From Alloacidobacterium dinghuense (GTDB taxonomy: Bacteria > Acidobacteriota > Terriglobia > Terriglobales > Acidobacteriaceae): a stretch of 64,000 nucleotides of DNA. Of this stretch, positions 10,530 through 17,105 are shown in pieces (position 1 is the first letter of the stretch; each line of letters opens with the position of its first letter). The notes under the pieces were generated by a model that worked only from the letters and a program-made list of their open reading frames with translations, did no database searches and was not told where the DNA came from. The stretch is from positions 4,774,001 through 4,838,000 of the forward strand of contig NZ_CP060394.1 of the NCBI RefSeq assembly GCF_014274465.1, read 5' to 3'. Made by a program: the position numbers and the translations under genes.

Positions 10530-10958
10530 TTAAGGCGTTTTTAGCTGAACCGTCTGAGCAAGTCTTCGCTGCCTGCTGTCGAAACTGTAAAAGGTGTCGG
10601 CCTTTACCTCGAGAGCAGCGGCCACATGCAAAGGGTCTGCTGTTCTCGTTCCAAATTTCGCTGTCGTCCGCAACGAGAGCTGGCGCGCTTTTTCAAAGAC
10701 CTCGTCGGTCAGCGCTGAAATACGAACAACGCCACTCTGGGCATCATTGTCGAAGTCCCTCCGGGAGATGCGCGCCTGCGCTGCGGAAATTTCTTTGCGA
10801 AAGACCTTCAACTCAAGCGCGTTGCACAACTCCAGCTCAACCAATGCAGAAATAAAAAGGGCTGTGGGCGCAGTTGCGATCATATGGGCGGCGATCGTCG
10901 AGTTGGCATCGACGCTGTAGAGTGAAACCAGGAAGCTTGTATCGAAGTAAGCCTTCAA
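10530..10958 (-). CDS. PIN-domain ribonuclease toxin (VapC-like)
   Basis: A 142-residue PIN protein. The acidic active-site residues are in place: Asp6 (AYFDTSFL), Glu41 or Glu43 (ALVELELCNAL), Asp108 (TADPLHVAAAL) and Asp127 (FYSFDSRQRRLA). The start is a TTG at 10958, overlapping the antitoxin stop by 4 nt (TTGA), a typical sign of translational coupling in toxin-antitoxin pairs. VapC-type toxins cleave RNA, often tRNA or rRNA, when released from the antitoxin. The PIN fold is certain by motif; the substrate is unknown. It ends close to and convergent with the histone-like gene's terminator. Confidence 0.88.
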   Translation of the reverse strand: MKAYFDTSFLVSLYSVDANSTIAAHMIATAPTALFISALVELELCNALELKVFRKEISAAQARISRRDFDNDAQSGVVRISALTDEVFEKARQLSLRTTAKFGTRTADPLHVAAALEVKADTFYSFDSRQRRLAQTVQLKTP

Positions 10959-11203
10959 TATCGATCCCGATCCTCGGCAACAATCTCAGCTCCTGTCGTA
11001 GCTGGAATCTGATCGCCATAGATAGCACGCAAACGCCCGATAAAATCAGGCATCTTGACCGTCCCCTGAGCCTCAGGCAACAGCCGAGCTATGACCGTGT
11101 GCCGTTTCGTGATCTCAATCTCCTGTCCCTGCCGCAAGAGCCGCTCAATCTTATTGAAGCTATAACGGAGATCGCGAACGGAAGCTCGTTTCATGTGATA
11201 CAT
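10955..11203 (-). CDS. Phd/YefM-like antitoxin
   Basis: An 82-residue protein with the Phd fold pattern at its N terminus: SVRDLRYSFNKIERLLRQGQ, then EIEITKRHTVIARLLPE. The C-terminal half is the flexible toxin-binding part. ATG at 11203 (MYH) or 11194 (MKRASVRD) could be the start; the second begins nearer the conserved fold. Antitoxins of this type bind the toxin and repress their own promoter. The gene directly precedes and overlaps the PIN toxin. Confidence 0.82.
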   Translation of the reverse strand: MYHMKRASVRDLRYSFNKIERLLRQGQEIEITKRHTVIARLLPEAQGTVKMPDFIGRLRAIYGDQIPATTGAEIVAEDRDRY

Positions 11204-11254
11204 CTTAGCATCACAACGCAGACGAGATTCGAGTTTCTCTCAGTAGACGCCTGG

Positions 11255-11629
11255 CTACGGAAGGCCCACCTCAACTTCATCCCCATCTTTCAGCCCATAC
11301 GCATCGCGCAACTTCACATCCGTAGCAATCTCGATAATGTTCTTCGCATAATGCCCGCTCCCGGCTTCGTTCGCATCCGTCCGAAGAAGAAACGCACGCC
11401 GTCCAAAGATCGTGCAAGGCGCCATGCTTACTGATACCGTGCCGCCATACTCCTCTTTTTCCAGACGGATAACTTTCGCCGGAAGCGAATACGGTTCCGC
11501 GAGCCGCAGGTTGAGCGTGCCCGGAAACAGCCGCATGCCCGTCTTCCACGTGTAGTAGCTCTCCAGCTTTTCCAGCCAGAAAGAAAAATTTCCCATCCCC
11601 GAAACAACCACACCCTTCAGGACGGGCAT
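11255..11629 (-). CDS. CTP-dependent riboflavin kinase-like protein (DUF120, archaeal RibK type)
   Basis: A 124-residue single-domain protein. The signature of the archaeal CTP-dependent riboflavin kinase family is visible in order: VSGMGNFSFWLEKL (nucleotide loop, about 9-22), FPGTLNLRL (35-43), GRRAFLLRT with a following His, and NIIEIATD with LKDGDEVEV at the end. Archaeal RibK makes FMN from riboflavin and CTP, and the N-terminal winged helix found in many archaeal versions is absent here. Bacteria normally use the unrelated RibF, so this would be a second or replacement route, or a related small-molecule kinase. It overlaps the DinB gene by 13 nt and is the last gene of the lipid A/peroxiredoxin gene string. 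Confidence 0.75.
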   Translation of the reverse strand: MPVLKGVVVSGMGNFSFWLEKLESYYTWKTGMRLFPGTLNLRLAEPYSLPAKVIRLEKEEYGGTVSVSMAPCTIFGRRAFLLRTDANEAGSGHYAKNIIEIATDVKLRDAYGLKDGDEVEVGLP

Positions 11630-12066
11630 AGGATCTGCTTCAGATGATGCTGTTGGTGCGCAATATAGTCTTCGATCAGAAACCGCAGCGTGACTGGTTC
11701 GTTATCGCCGACGCGGCACTCGGCATTCAGTTTGTCCACCGGAATGCGCTCGACCACGCTCTTAAGAATCTCGTGATACGTCTGCCACCACGCAAGCAAC
11801 ATCGCCCACGGCATCTCGTTGTAGCCATGCGCAGCAACCCATCCCTCCTGTGCATAGAAAGGACCAGCATAACTGCCATCGAGCGCCGCACGCACAAAGC
11901 GCTGGTGGTTATTCGCCGCCGAATCGATCATGTGCCCCAACACCTGCTTGCGCGTCCATCCGCCCGCCCGCCATGGCAGGCCGACAACATCTTCCGGCAC
12001 ATGTAAAAGCGAATGGCGGATTGCCTCGCAACCCGCCACAAAATCCATCGCAGTTTGATTCGCCAT
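11617..12066 (-). CDS. DinB/YfiT-like four-helix metalloprotein
   Basis: A 149-residue DinB-superfamily protein. The metal ligands are visible: His45 (VLGHMIDSA), His137 and His141 (YIAHQQHHLKQI). The GWTRKQVLGHM motif and the sequence GNNHQ-like ANNHQRF are typical of the YfiT branch. Many members are thiol-dependent S-transferases acting with bacillithiol, mycothiol or other low-molecular-weight thiols, so a detoxification role is possible, but the substrate is not readable. It starts 4 nt after the peroxiredoxin gene ends and overlaps the riboflavin-kinase-like gene by 13 nt, implying translational coupling. Confidence 0.82.
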   Translation of the reverse strand: MANQTAMDFVAGCEAIRHSLLHVPEDVVGLPWRAGGWTRKQVLGHMIDSAANNHQRFVRAALDGSYAGPFYAQEGWVAAHGYNEMPWAMLLAWWQTYHEILKSVVERIPVDKLNAECRVGDNEPVTLRFLIEDYIAHQQHHLKQILCPS

Positions 12067-12070
12067 ATTC

Positions 12071-12628
12071 TTAGGAATGCTGACCCTCCATCGCGGTCAG
12101 CGCCGTCAAAACTTCTTCGCTGTGATGCGAAGGATCGACCTTCGTCCATACCTTCACAATCTTGCCCTGCGGGTCGATCAGGAAAGTATTGCGGTTCGCA
12201 ATCTTGAATCCGGCATAATTGCCCAGCGAGCCATATTCCGCCACGACCTTCTTTTCCTCGTCGCTCAGCAGCGTGAAGTTCAGGCTGTCCTTGGCGCAGA
12301 ACTGTTTGTGGCTGTCGACGGAATCGACGCTCACACCCACGATGACCGCGTTCTCCTTCAGGAACTTATCCTGATCGCGCTGGAAGTTATGTGCCTCAAT
12401 CGTGCAACCTGTGGTCATGTCCTTGGGATAGAAATAGAGCACCACCCACTTGCCGCGGAAGCTGTCCAGGCTCACCGGCTTGCCTTCCTGCGAGTTCAGT
12501 GTGAAGCTCGGCGCCTGTTGACCAACCTGTGGCATCGCCGACTCGTCGGCTGCAAATCCGCGAAGCGCAAACACACCCAGTCCGATAACAACAACGAATG
12601 CAAGCAATGCGATCGAAATCTTTGACAC
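12071..12628 (-). CDS. Exported peroxiredoxin (BCP/PrxQ type)
   Basis: This 185-residue protein starts with a GTG at 12628 behind AGGAGG. Residues 1-27 form a signal peptide or anchor (SIALLAFVVVIGLGVFALRGFAA), so it acts outside the cytoplasm, which is uncommon for the family. The peroxidatic Cys75 lies in PKDMTTGCTIEAHNF. The usual PrxQ resolving cysteine five residues later is a histidine (His80); Cys111 in HKQFCAKDSLNF may take its place, as in the PrxQ subgroup with the second cysteine in helix 3. It reduces hydroperoxides with a thiol donor. It lies in the minus-strand gene string between lpxI and DinB. Confidence 0.88.
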   Translation of the reverse strand: MSKISIALLAFVVVIGLGVFALRGFAADESAMPQVGQQAPSFTLNSQEGKPVSLDSFRGKWVVLYFYPKDMTTGCTIEAHNFQRDQDKFLKENAVIVGVSVDSVDSHKQFCAKDSLNFTLLSDEEKKVVAEYGSLGNYAGFKIANRNTFLIDPQGKIVKVWTKVDPSHHSEEVLTALTAMEGQHS

Positions 12629-12658
12629 GGCTGACAGCCCTCCTTTGGGGCTTCTTCA

Positions 12659-13519
12659 TTATCCCTGCTCGATAGCCACAATCGCAATCTTGGCTGTATT
12701 GGCACGCAAAAGAACTGTATCCCTGTCAAAAATCAGCGTCCGCTCCGCTTCAATCGCCAGACACGTCGCATGCGCGTGCTCCATCGCTTCAATCGTCTTC
12801 AGCCCGATCACCGGAACATCGAAGCGCATATCCTGCTTCGGCTTCGCCACCTTCACAACCGTCAGCGTGCGATCAAAGGTAGAAGCATCGCCATCGGCAG
12901 CCATCGTCTTCATAATCGCGCCCGCGCGTTCAATCGCGGCATCAGTCCCTTCCATTGCCTCAACCGCAACACACGTCTGGCTCGCAACGACGACAGTTTG
13001 TCCAATGTCGTACCCTGCAACCGCCAGCCCCACTTCGCGGCCATAAGCGATGTCCTTCCGCTCCTGCTCCGAAGGCGAACGCTCCGTCAGCACCCCAGCC
13101 TTCGCCAGCAACGGTTCCAGATATGCAGTAGACGAAATCAGTTCAATACCCTCATCGCCCAGCACCTTGGCGACCGCCCCCAGCAGCATGTCTGTATTCT
13201 TGGTGCTCAGAGAAAGCAGCAGTTTGGCCAGCCGCCAGTCCGGACGAATACTCGAGAAAATCTGCTTGTGCTTCACCTGCCCAGCCATCACCGCGCGTGA
13301 GACATTCTCTGTGTGAAACGTCTCGATCAGCTTTGACAACTCACCCAGCGAAAGCCAATAGACGCGAACGCCGGAATCCGCAGCAGCGCGCTCATCGATC
13401 TCCGGATCCGTCTCTTCCTTGATCGCGGCAACCACAACCTCAAGCCCATGCGCGCGCGCCGCATCCAGCAGCAAAAAAGGAAAGTGCCCATTTCCGGCGA
13501 TCAAACCAAGTTTGCTCAC
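12659..13519 (-). CDS. lpxI: UDP-2,3-diacylglucosamine pyrophosphatase LpxI
   Basis: A 286-residue LpxI. The N-terminal motif LGLIAGNGHFPFLLLDAAR and the catalytic-domain signature KPKQDMRFDVPVIG with the following TIEAM are diagnostic. The enzyme hydrolyses UDP-2,3-diacyl-GlcN to lipid X in lipid A synthesis and replaces LpxH in many bacteria. A GTG at 13519 is the start. It begins 4 nt after lpxA ends, matching the conserved fabZ-lpxA-lpxI order known from other phyla. lpxB and lpxD are not in the window. This shows that the organism makes lipid A. Confidence 0.93.
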   Translation of the reverse strand: MSKLGLIAGNGHFPFLLLDAARAHGLEVVVAAIKEETDPEIDERAAADSGVRVYWLSLGELSKLIETFHTENVSRAVMAGQVKHKQIFSSIRPDWRLAKLLLSLSTKNTDMLLGAVAKVLGDEGIELISSTAYLEPLLAKAGVLTERSPSEQERKDIAYGREVGLAVAGYDIGQTVVVASQTCVAVEAMEGTDAAIERAGAIMKTMAADGDASTFDRTLTVVKVAKPKQDMRFDVPVIGLKTIEAMEHAHATCLAIEAERTLIFDRDTVLLRANTAKIAIVAIEQG

Positions 13520-13523
13520 CGGC

Positions 13524-14300
13524 CTACTTCACCACGCCACGTTCTGATTTCTCGATGAACTCCACCAGATAACCGACATCTTCCGTGGCAATGCCTTCGC
13601 TCTTCATTCTTTCCAAAGCCTGCGAAGTGTTCATCTTCCCGGCCAGCAGATACCGATACGCATGCTGCAGCGCCCGCAACCGCTCACGATCAAAGCCCTT
13701 GCGCTCCAAACCAATCTTGTTCAGCCCGTAAGCCTGCGTCTCGCGCTTCGCCGAGGTCAGTGAGAAAGGCAACACATCCTGCACCACGGTCGTTCCGCCG
13801 CCCGTATACGCATGCTTGCCGATCCGGCAAAACTGATGCACCTGGTTCAGCGCCCCCACGGTCACATAATCCTCCACGATCACGTGACCAGCCAGTGTCG
13901 CAGCATTCGCCAGAATGCATCCGTCGCCAATCACGCTGTCGTGCCCGATATGCGCGTACGCCATGATGAGGCACCCACTGCCCACCCGCGTCGTGCCGCC
14001 ACCACCCGCCGTCCCGCGCGAAATCGTCACGCACTCGCGAATGACGTTGTCATCGCCCAGCACCGCGCCCGTAGGCTCGCCCTTGTATTTCAGATCCTGC
14101 GGCGCAACACCCACGCAGGCAAAGGAATAGAACTTGTTTCGCGCCCCGACTCTCAAATGCCCATCGAGAACCACATGCGAGATCAACTCGCAGTCTTCCC
14201 CGAGCGCCACCTCCGGACCAACCGTGCAATATGGCCCCACCGTACACGACTCAGGAATCACAGCACCCGGCGCAACAATCGCCGTCGAATGAATGCTCAC
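13524..14300 (-). CDS. lpxA: UDP-N-acetylglucosamine acyltransferase LpxA
   Basis: A 258-residue protein, close to the usual 262. The GTG at 14300 overlaps the fabZ stop (GTGA), and the translation from there (SIHSTAIVAPGAVI) matches the family N terminus; upstream in-frame codons only re-read fabZ. The left-handed beta helix of hexapeptide repeats spans about residues 1-190 and includes the catalytic His120 in AHIGHDSVIG. The C-terminal helical domain follows (GLNKIGLERKGF). It transfers the first 3-hydroxyacyl chain to UDP-GlcNAc, the committed entry to lipid A synthesis. Confidence 0.96.
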   Translation of the reverse strand: MSIHSTAIVAPGAVIPESCTVGPYCTVGPEVALGEDCELISHVVLDGHLRVGARNKFYSFACVGVAPQDLKYKGEPTGAVLGDDNVIRECVTISRGTAGGGGTTRVGSGCLIMAYAHIGHDSVIGDGCILANAATLAGHVIVEDYVTVGALNQVHQFCRIGKHAYTGGGTTVVQDVLPFSLTSAKRETQAYGLNKIGLERKGFDRERLRALQHAYRYLLAGKMNTSQALERMKSEGIATEDVGYLVEFIEKSERGVVK

Positions 14301-14818
14301 TCTTCCGTCACCGAAGCCATCGCCGGCGCTTCCGCATGCGACTCCTGCCTGCGCCGCGGAACCAGCTGGCACATCACCGTTCCCTCGCAGGCAAGCTTGC
14401 CGTCCACCGTTGCTCTTCCTTCCAGACGCACCGCGCGCGTCTTCCACTGCAGCACATTGATCTCAATCCGCAACTGATCCCCCGGCACCACCGGCCGCCG
14501 AAACTTGGCGCGCTCGATCCCCGTAAAGACCATCAGCTTGCTGTCGCGATCCGGAATCTCAGTCAACAGAAGTGCCCCACCCGCCTGCGCCATCGCTTCA
14601 ATCACCAGGACACCGGGCATGATCGGATAATCCGGAAAATGCCCCTGAAAGAAAGACTCATTGATGGTCACGTTCTTAATCGCGACAATCCGCTTCTTCC
14701 GCTCCATCTCAATCACGCGATCGATCAGAAGAAACGGGTAACGGTGCGGCAAAATCGCCATGATGTCGGAAATATCCATCACCAGGCGAGACTCAGGAGC
14801 GTGGGTTGAGTTCTCCAT
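14297..14818 (-). CDS. fabZ: 3-hydroxyacyl-ACP dehydratase FabZ
   Basis: A 173-residue hot-dog fold dehydratase. The signature LPHRYPFLLIDRV and the catalytic His60 and Glu74 (GHFPDYPIMPGVLVIEAMAQ) are present. The ATG at 14818 is preferred over a TTG three codons upstream. A perfect TATAAT (14833-14838, minus strand) ends only 14 nt before this ATG and no Shine-Dalgarno is visible. The promoter therefore seems to sit right at the gene and the transcript would be nearly leaderless. FabZ dehydrates 3-hydroxyacyl-ACP and competes with LpxA for this substrate, which explains the coupling by the 4-nt overlap. A C-terminal extension of about 20 residues is variable in the family. Confidence 0.95.
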   Translation of the reverse strand: MENSTHAPESRLVMDISDIMAILPHRYPFLLIDRVIEMERKKRIVAIKNVTINESFFQGHFPDYPIMPGVLVIEAMAQAGGALLLTEIPDRDSKLMVFTGIERAKFRRPVVPGDQLRIEINVLQWKTRAVRLEGRATVDGKLACEGTVMCQLVPRRRQESHAEAPAMASVTEE

Positions 14819-14957
14819 AATCTGCAAAAGCGATTATAAAGGGGACTCGCCGTCCAGGCACCCGCTCCCTTCGGTCGCCCTCCGCGGCTCGCGAAACTTT
14901 AACCGGCGCGGTCTCCGCCCGCGATCGAACCTGGTGGCTGCGCACCTTGTAGAAGTG

Positions 14958-15053
14958 CTGTCATCCTGAGCGCAGCGAAGGATCTGCTTTCCCTCAGCAG
15001 CAGCACGAAAACGGGTGCCCCATCCTTCGCGCAGCGAAGGGTGGGAACCACAA
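14958..15053 (+). repeat. Dispersed repeat family A, copy 1
   Basis: It begins ctgtcatcctgag, contains gatctgctttccc and gggtgccccatcc, and ends gtgggaaccacaa. A hairpin is formed by CCATCCTTCGC and GCGAAGGGTGG around 3 nt. The same layout recurs at 16200, 16979 and 26694. It lies between fabZ and the terminator of the sigma-factor gene string. Confidence 0.85.
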
Positions 15054-15070
15054 CCCCGAGCCTGCGACAC

Positions 15071-15100
15071 AAAAAAGGAGCGGCCCATAAGGGCCGCTCC
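15071..15100 (-). terminator. Terminator of the ECF sigma module
   Basis: Read on the minus strand, the 10-bp perfect stem GGAGCGGCCC / GGGCCGCTCC with a 4-nt loop is followed by TTTTTT. It lies 14 nt beyond the stop of the Spy/CnrX-like gene. Confidence 0.93.
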
Positions 15101-15114
15101 TAACAGACCAAGAT

Positions 15115-15681
15115 CTACTCCATCTGAGGCTGCGGAGGCGGTCCACCATCCGGTAACGCTGGGGGACCACCCGGCCCGCGCCGCATGCCGCGACCCTCGC
15201 GGCCCCACTCCTCTTTCTTCTCCGCGCGCAGAGCCTTCAGCTTCGTCCACTGGTCCGGCGTCAGCACCTGCCGAATCCCCAGCAGCATCCGCGCATTTGC
15301 CTTTTCGAGTTCCGCCCTTGCCTGCGCAATCGCGTCAATCTGCCCCAGAATCTTTCCCTCATCCGGCTGATCGGCTTCAATGAGTGGCTGCATAATCGCT
15401 TCCTGCTTCTGCAGCGATGCATTCAGGTCAATCAGCTTCAGCCGATGCTGCTGCAGAATCCCATCCATCTTCGTCTGCTGGTCTGCGGTCAACCCAATCT
15501 TCTGCGCCGTCTGCGGATCGTCCCACCAGCGCCCGTGCAGCATTCTTCCACCAAAGGCCCGCTCCATCGGAGGCGGACCCGGCGTCATCTCCTGCGCCGC
15601 AGCGCGCCTGGACGTTCCAAGAGCTCCAAGGCATCCTGCCAAAATCAACCCCAGTCCCAAAAGCTTTCTAGTTTCTCCCAT
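15115..15681 (-). CDS. Spy/CpxP/CnrX-like periplasmic sensor protein
   Basis: A 188-residue exported protein with a signal peptide (1-30, ending AAAQ). The mature part is mostly helical and carries two LTxxQ motifs: LTADQQ (64-69) and LTPDQW (140-145), the hallmark of the Spy/CpxP/metal-resistance clan. The region between is a charged helical hairpin. The tail is Gly/Pro-rich. Clan members act as periplasmic chaperones (Spy) or as metal sensors that control an ECF sigma factor (CnrX). It is the last gene of a three-gene string behind an ECF sigma factor and a single-span membrane protein, overlapping the latter by 14 nt, so a sensor role is the best inference. No metal-binding His/Met cluster stands out. 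Confidence 0.78.
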   Translation of the reverse strand: MGETRKLLGLGLILAGCLGALGTSRRAAAQEMTPGPPPMERAFGGRMLHGRWWDDPQTAQKIGLTADQQTKMDGILQQHRLKLIDLNASLQKQEAIMQPLIEADQPDEGKILGQIDAIAQARAELEKANARMLLGIRQVLTPDQWTKLKALRAEKKEEWGREGRGMRRGPGGPPALPDGGPPPQPQME

Positions 15682-16144
15682 TTGTCTTCTCCATCTTCCC
15701 CGTAGTCTCGTAACTCACGTAATCGGCATCCGTCTCCGCCAGCGGCTGCATTGAATCCGGCACCGCCTCGGACAACTCGTTCGTTACCTGGTCCAACAAT
15801 GCCGTATCCGCCTCGCGCTGCTTCAAGAGCTGCGCCTGATGCTCGGCCCGCACCGCTGCCGCATGATTGCGATAGAAACCCACCGCCGGCGCCAGCGCCG
15901 CCACGCATAAAGCCGCAGCCACCGCCCACTCAAGCATCACGCGCCGCTGTGCCGACCGCCGCCGCACCCGCGCCTGCTCCAATCCCCACTCCGTCGCTGA
16001 ACCCGTAGACCGAGCCGCAATCTGAAACACCGCCGCGCGAAACTCACTGATCGAGTGCGCCAACCCTTCCAGATCGCGCTTCGTCGCCGCATCGCTTTCC
16101 GGATACAGCTCCTGCACATCCCGGTTTGTCGTCTCTCTCGTCAT
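15668..16144 (-). CDS. Single-span membrane protein, probable anti-sigma factor
   Basis: A 158-residue protein. Residues 1-70 are charged and predicted cytoplasmic, 71-91 form one transmembrane helix (LEWAVAAALCVAALAPAVGF), and 92-158 include a coiled-coil-like stretch (AEHQAQLLKQREADTALLDQ). No zinc-finger HxxxCxxC motif of classical ZAS anti-sigma factors is present. The position between an ECF sigma gene and a Spy/CnrX-like gene, together with the topology, points to an anti-sigma factor or sigma-sequestering adaptor. This is inference from context; no family signature was recognised. Confidence 0.6.
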   Translation of the reverse strand: MTRETTNRDVQELYPESDAATKRDLEGLAHSISEFRAAVFQIAARSTGSATEWGLEQARVRRRSAQRRVMLEWAVAAALCVAALAPAVGFYRNHAAAVRAEHQAQLLKQREADTALLDQVTNELSEAVPDSMQPLAETDADYVSYETTGKMEKTNGRN

Positions 16145-16199
16145 TGCTTATCTCCCACGCCCAGAAGCCGATTCTGCTCTAGTCCCAACCTCACAAGGG

Positions 16200-16305
16200 C
16201 TGTCATCCTGACCCTGAGTGCAACGAAGGGGAAGGATCTGCTTTTTTCCGGCAGAGGCACGAAAAGGGGTGCCCCATCCTTGCGGAGCAAGGGTGGGAAC
16301 CACAA
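16200..16305 (+). repeat. Dispersed repeat family A, copy 2 (inside the sigma gene string)
   Basis: Same boundaries and internal blocks as copy 1, but the hairpin reads CCCATCCTTGC / GCAAGGGTGGG. It occupies most of the 175-nt gap between the ECF sigma gene and the anti-sigma candidate. Confidence 0.85.
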
Positions 16306-16319
16306 CTCCAGACTCGCCC

Positions 16320-16895
16320 TCATCCCTGACCCACGCCCGCCCGCACCGCCGCCAGCGCGCGGTACAAATGCGTCTTCACCGTACTCGGATTCATCCCCGT
16401 CAACTCCGCAATCTCCTTCAATTCCATCTCTTCCACAAAGCGCAGAACAAACACGCTGCGCTGCTTTTCCGGAAGCGCGCTCACCGCCTGCCACACATGC
16501 GCCACCTCGGTCCGCGCAATCAACTCAGCCTCGGGCGAACTCCGCCCATCCGGAATCCAGTCGCTCACATCCACCGGATCGAGCGCCGTATCCCGCGTCT
16601 TCGTCCAGAACCTGAGCCGCTTGCTCCGCAGATAATCGCGCACCAGGTTCATGGCAATCTTCATCAGCCACGTGCTCAGGCTCGAGTCGCCGCGAAAATG
16701 CGCCCGCCCCATGTACGCCTTCAGAAAGCAGTCCTGCGTCAGGTTCTCGGCCACATCGCGGTCGCGCAATGACGCCAGCAGAAACCGGAAGACCCGCGGC
16801 CGATACAGCCGCACAACCTCATCGAAATCCGCAAGATCAAGCACCGCCTGCTCTCGCGCCAGCTGCGTCAGCTCACTCGCTGCAATTTGTTCCAT
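16320..16895 (-). CDS. ECF-type RNA polymerase sigma factor
   Basis: A 191-residue sigma factor from the ATG at 16895. An upstream in-frame extension would only translate repeat A. Region 2 spans about 25-95 (DFDEVVRLYRPRVFRFLL, then AENLTQDCFLKAY and FRGDSSLSTWLMKIAMN, the -10 recognition part). Region 4 spans about 130-185 (LPEKQRSVFVLRFVEEMELKEI, then MNPSTVKTHLYRAL, the -35 helix-turn-helix). Region 3 is lacking, as in all ECF factors. It probably directs an envelope or metal stress regulon, given the Spy/CnrX-like neighbour. An autoregulated promoter is expected upstream but could not be identified. Confidence 0.92.
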   Translation of the reverse strand: MEQIAASELTQLAREQAVLDLADFDEVVRLYRPRVFRFLLASLRDRDVAENLTQDCFLKAYMGRAHFRGDSSLSTWLMKIAMNLVRDYLRSKRLRFWTKTRDTALDPVDVSDWIPDGRSSPEAELIARTEVAHVWQAVSALPEKQRSVFVLRFVEEMELKEIAELTGMNPSTVKTHLYRALAAVRAGVGQG

Positions 16896-16978
16896 GCAAA
16901 GGAATAGACGGAAGGGATTAGGACCGAGTTTACCAGCCAACAAAGCGAACCCCTTAAGCGGTCGCGCACCCCACACCA

Positions 16979-17098
16979 TGTCATCCTGAGCGAAGCGACC
17001 GAAGGGAGCGCAGTCGAAGGATCTGCTTTTCCCTGGCAGCAGCACGAAAAAGGGTGCCCCATCCTTTCGCGCGTTCTGCGAAAGGGTGGGAACTACCA
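16979..17098 (+). repeat. Dispersed repeat family A, copy 3 (upstream of the sigma gene)
   Basis: It carries the same blocks with an 18-nt insertion near its start. The hairpin arms are CCCATCCTTTCGC and GCGAAAGGGTGGG. It ends 7 nt before the stop codon of the unknown membrane protein gene. Confidence 0.85.
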
Positions 17099-17105
17099 AC
17101 ATCCG

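Noticed and set aside
14301-14447. ATG start of lpxA at 14447
   Set aside because: The extra 49 codons only re-read the fabZ end; the GTG at 14300 fits the LpxA N terminus and the 4-nt overlap.
16896-17102. N-terminal extension of the ECF sigma factor to 17102
   Set aside because: The extension translates repeat A; the ATG at 16895 gives a normal ECF N terminus.
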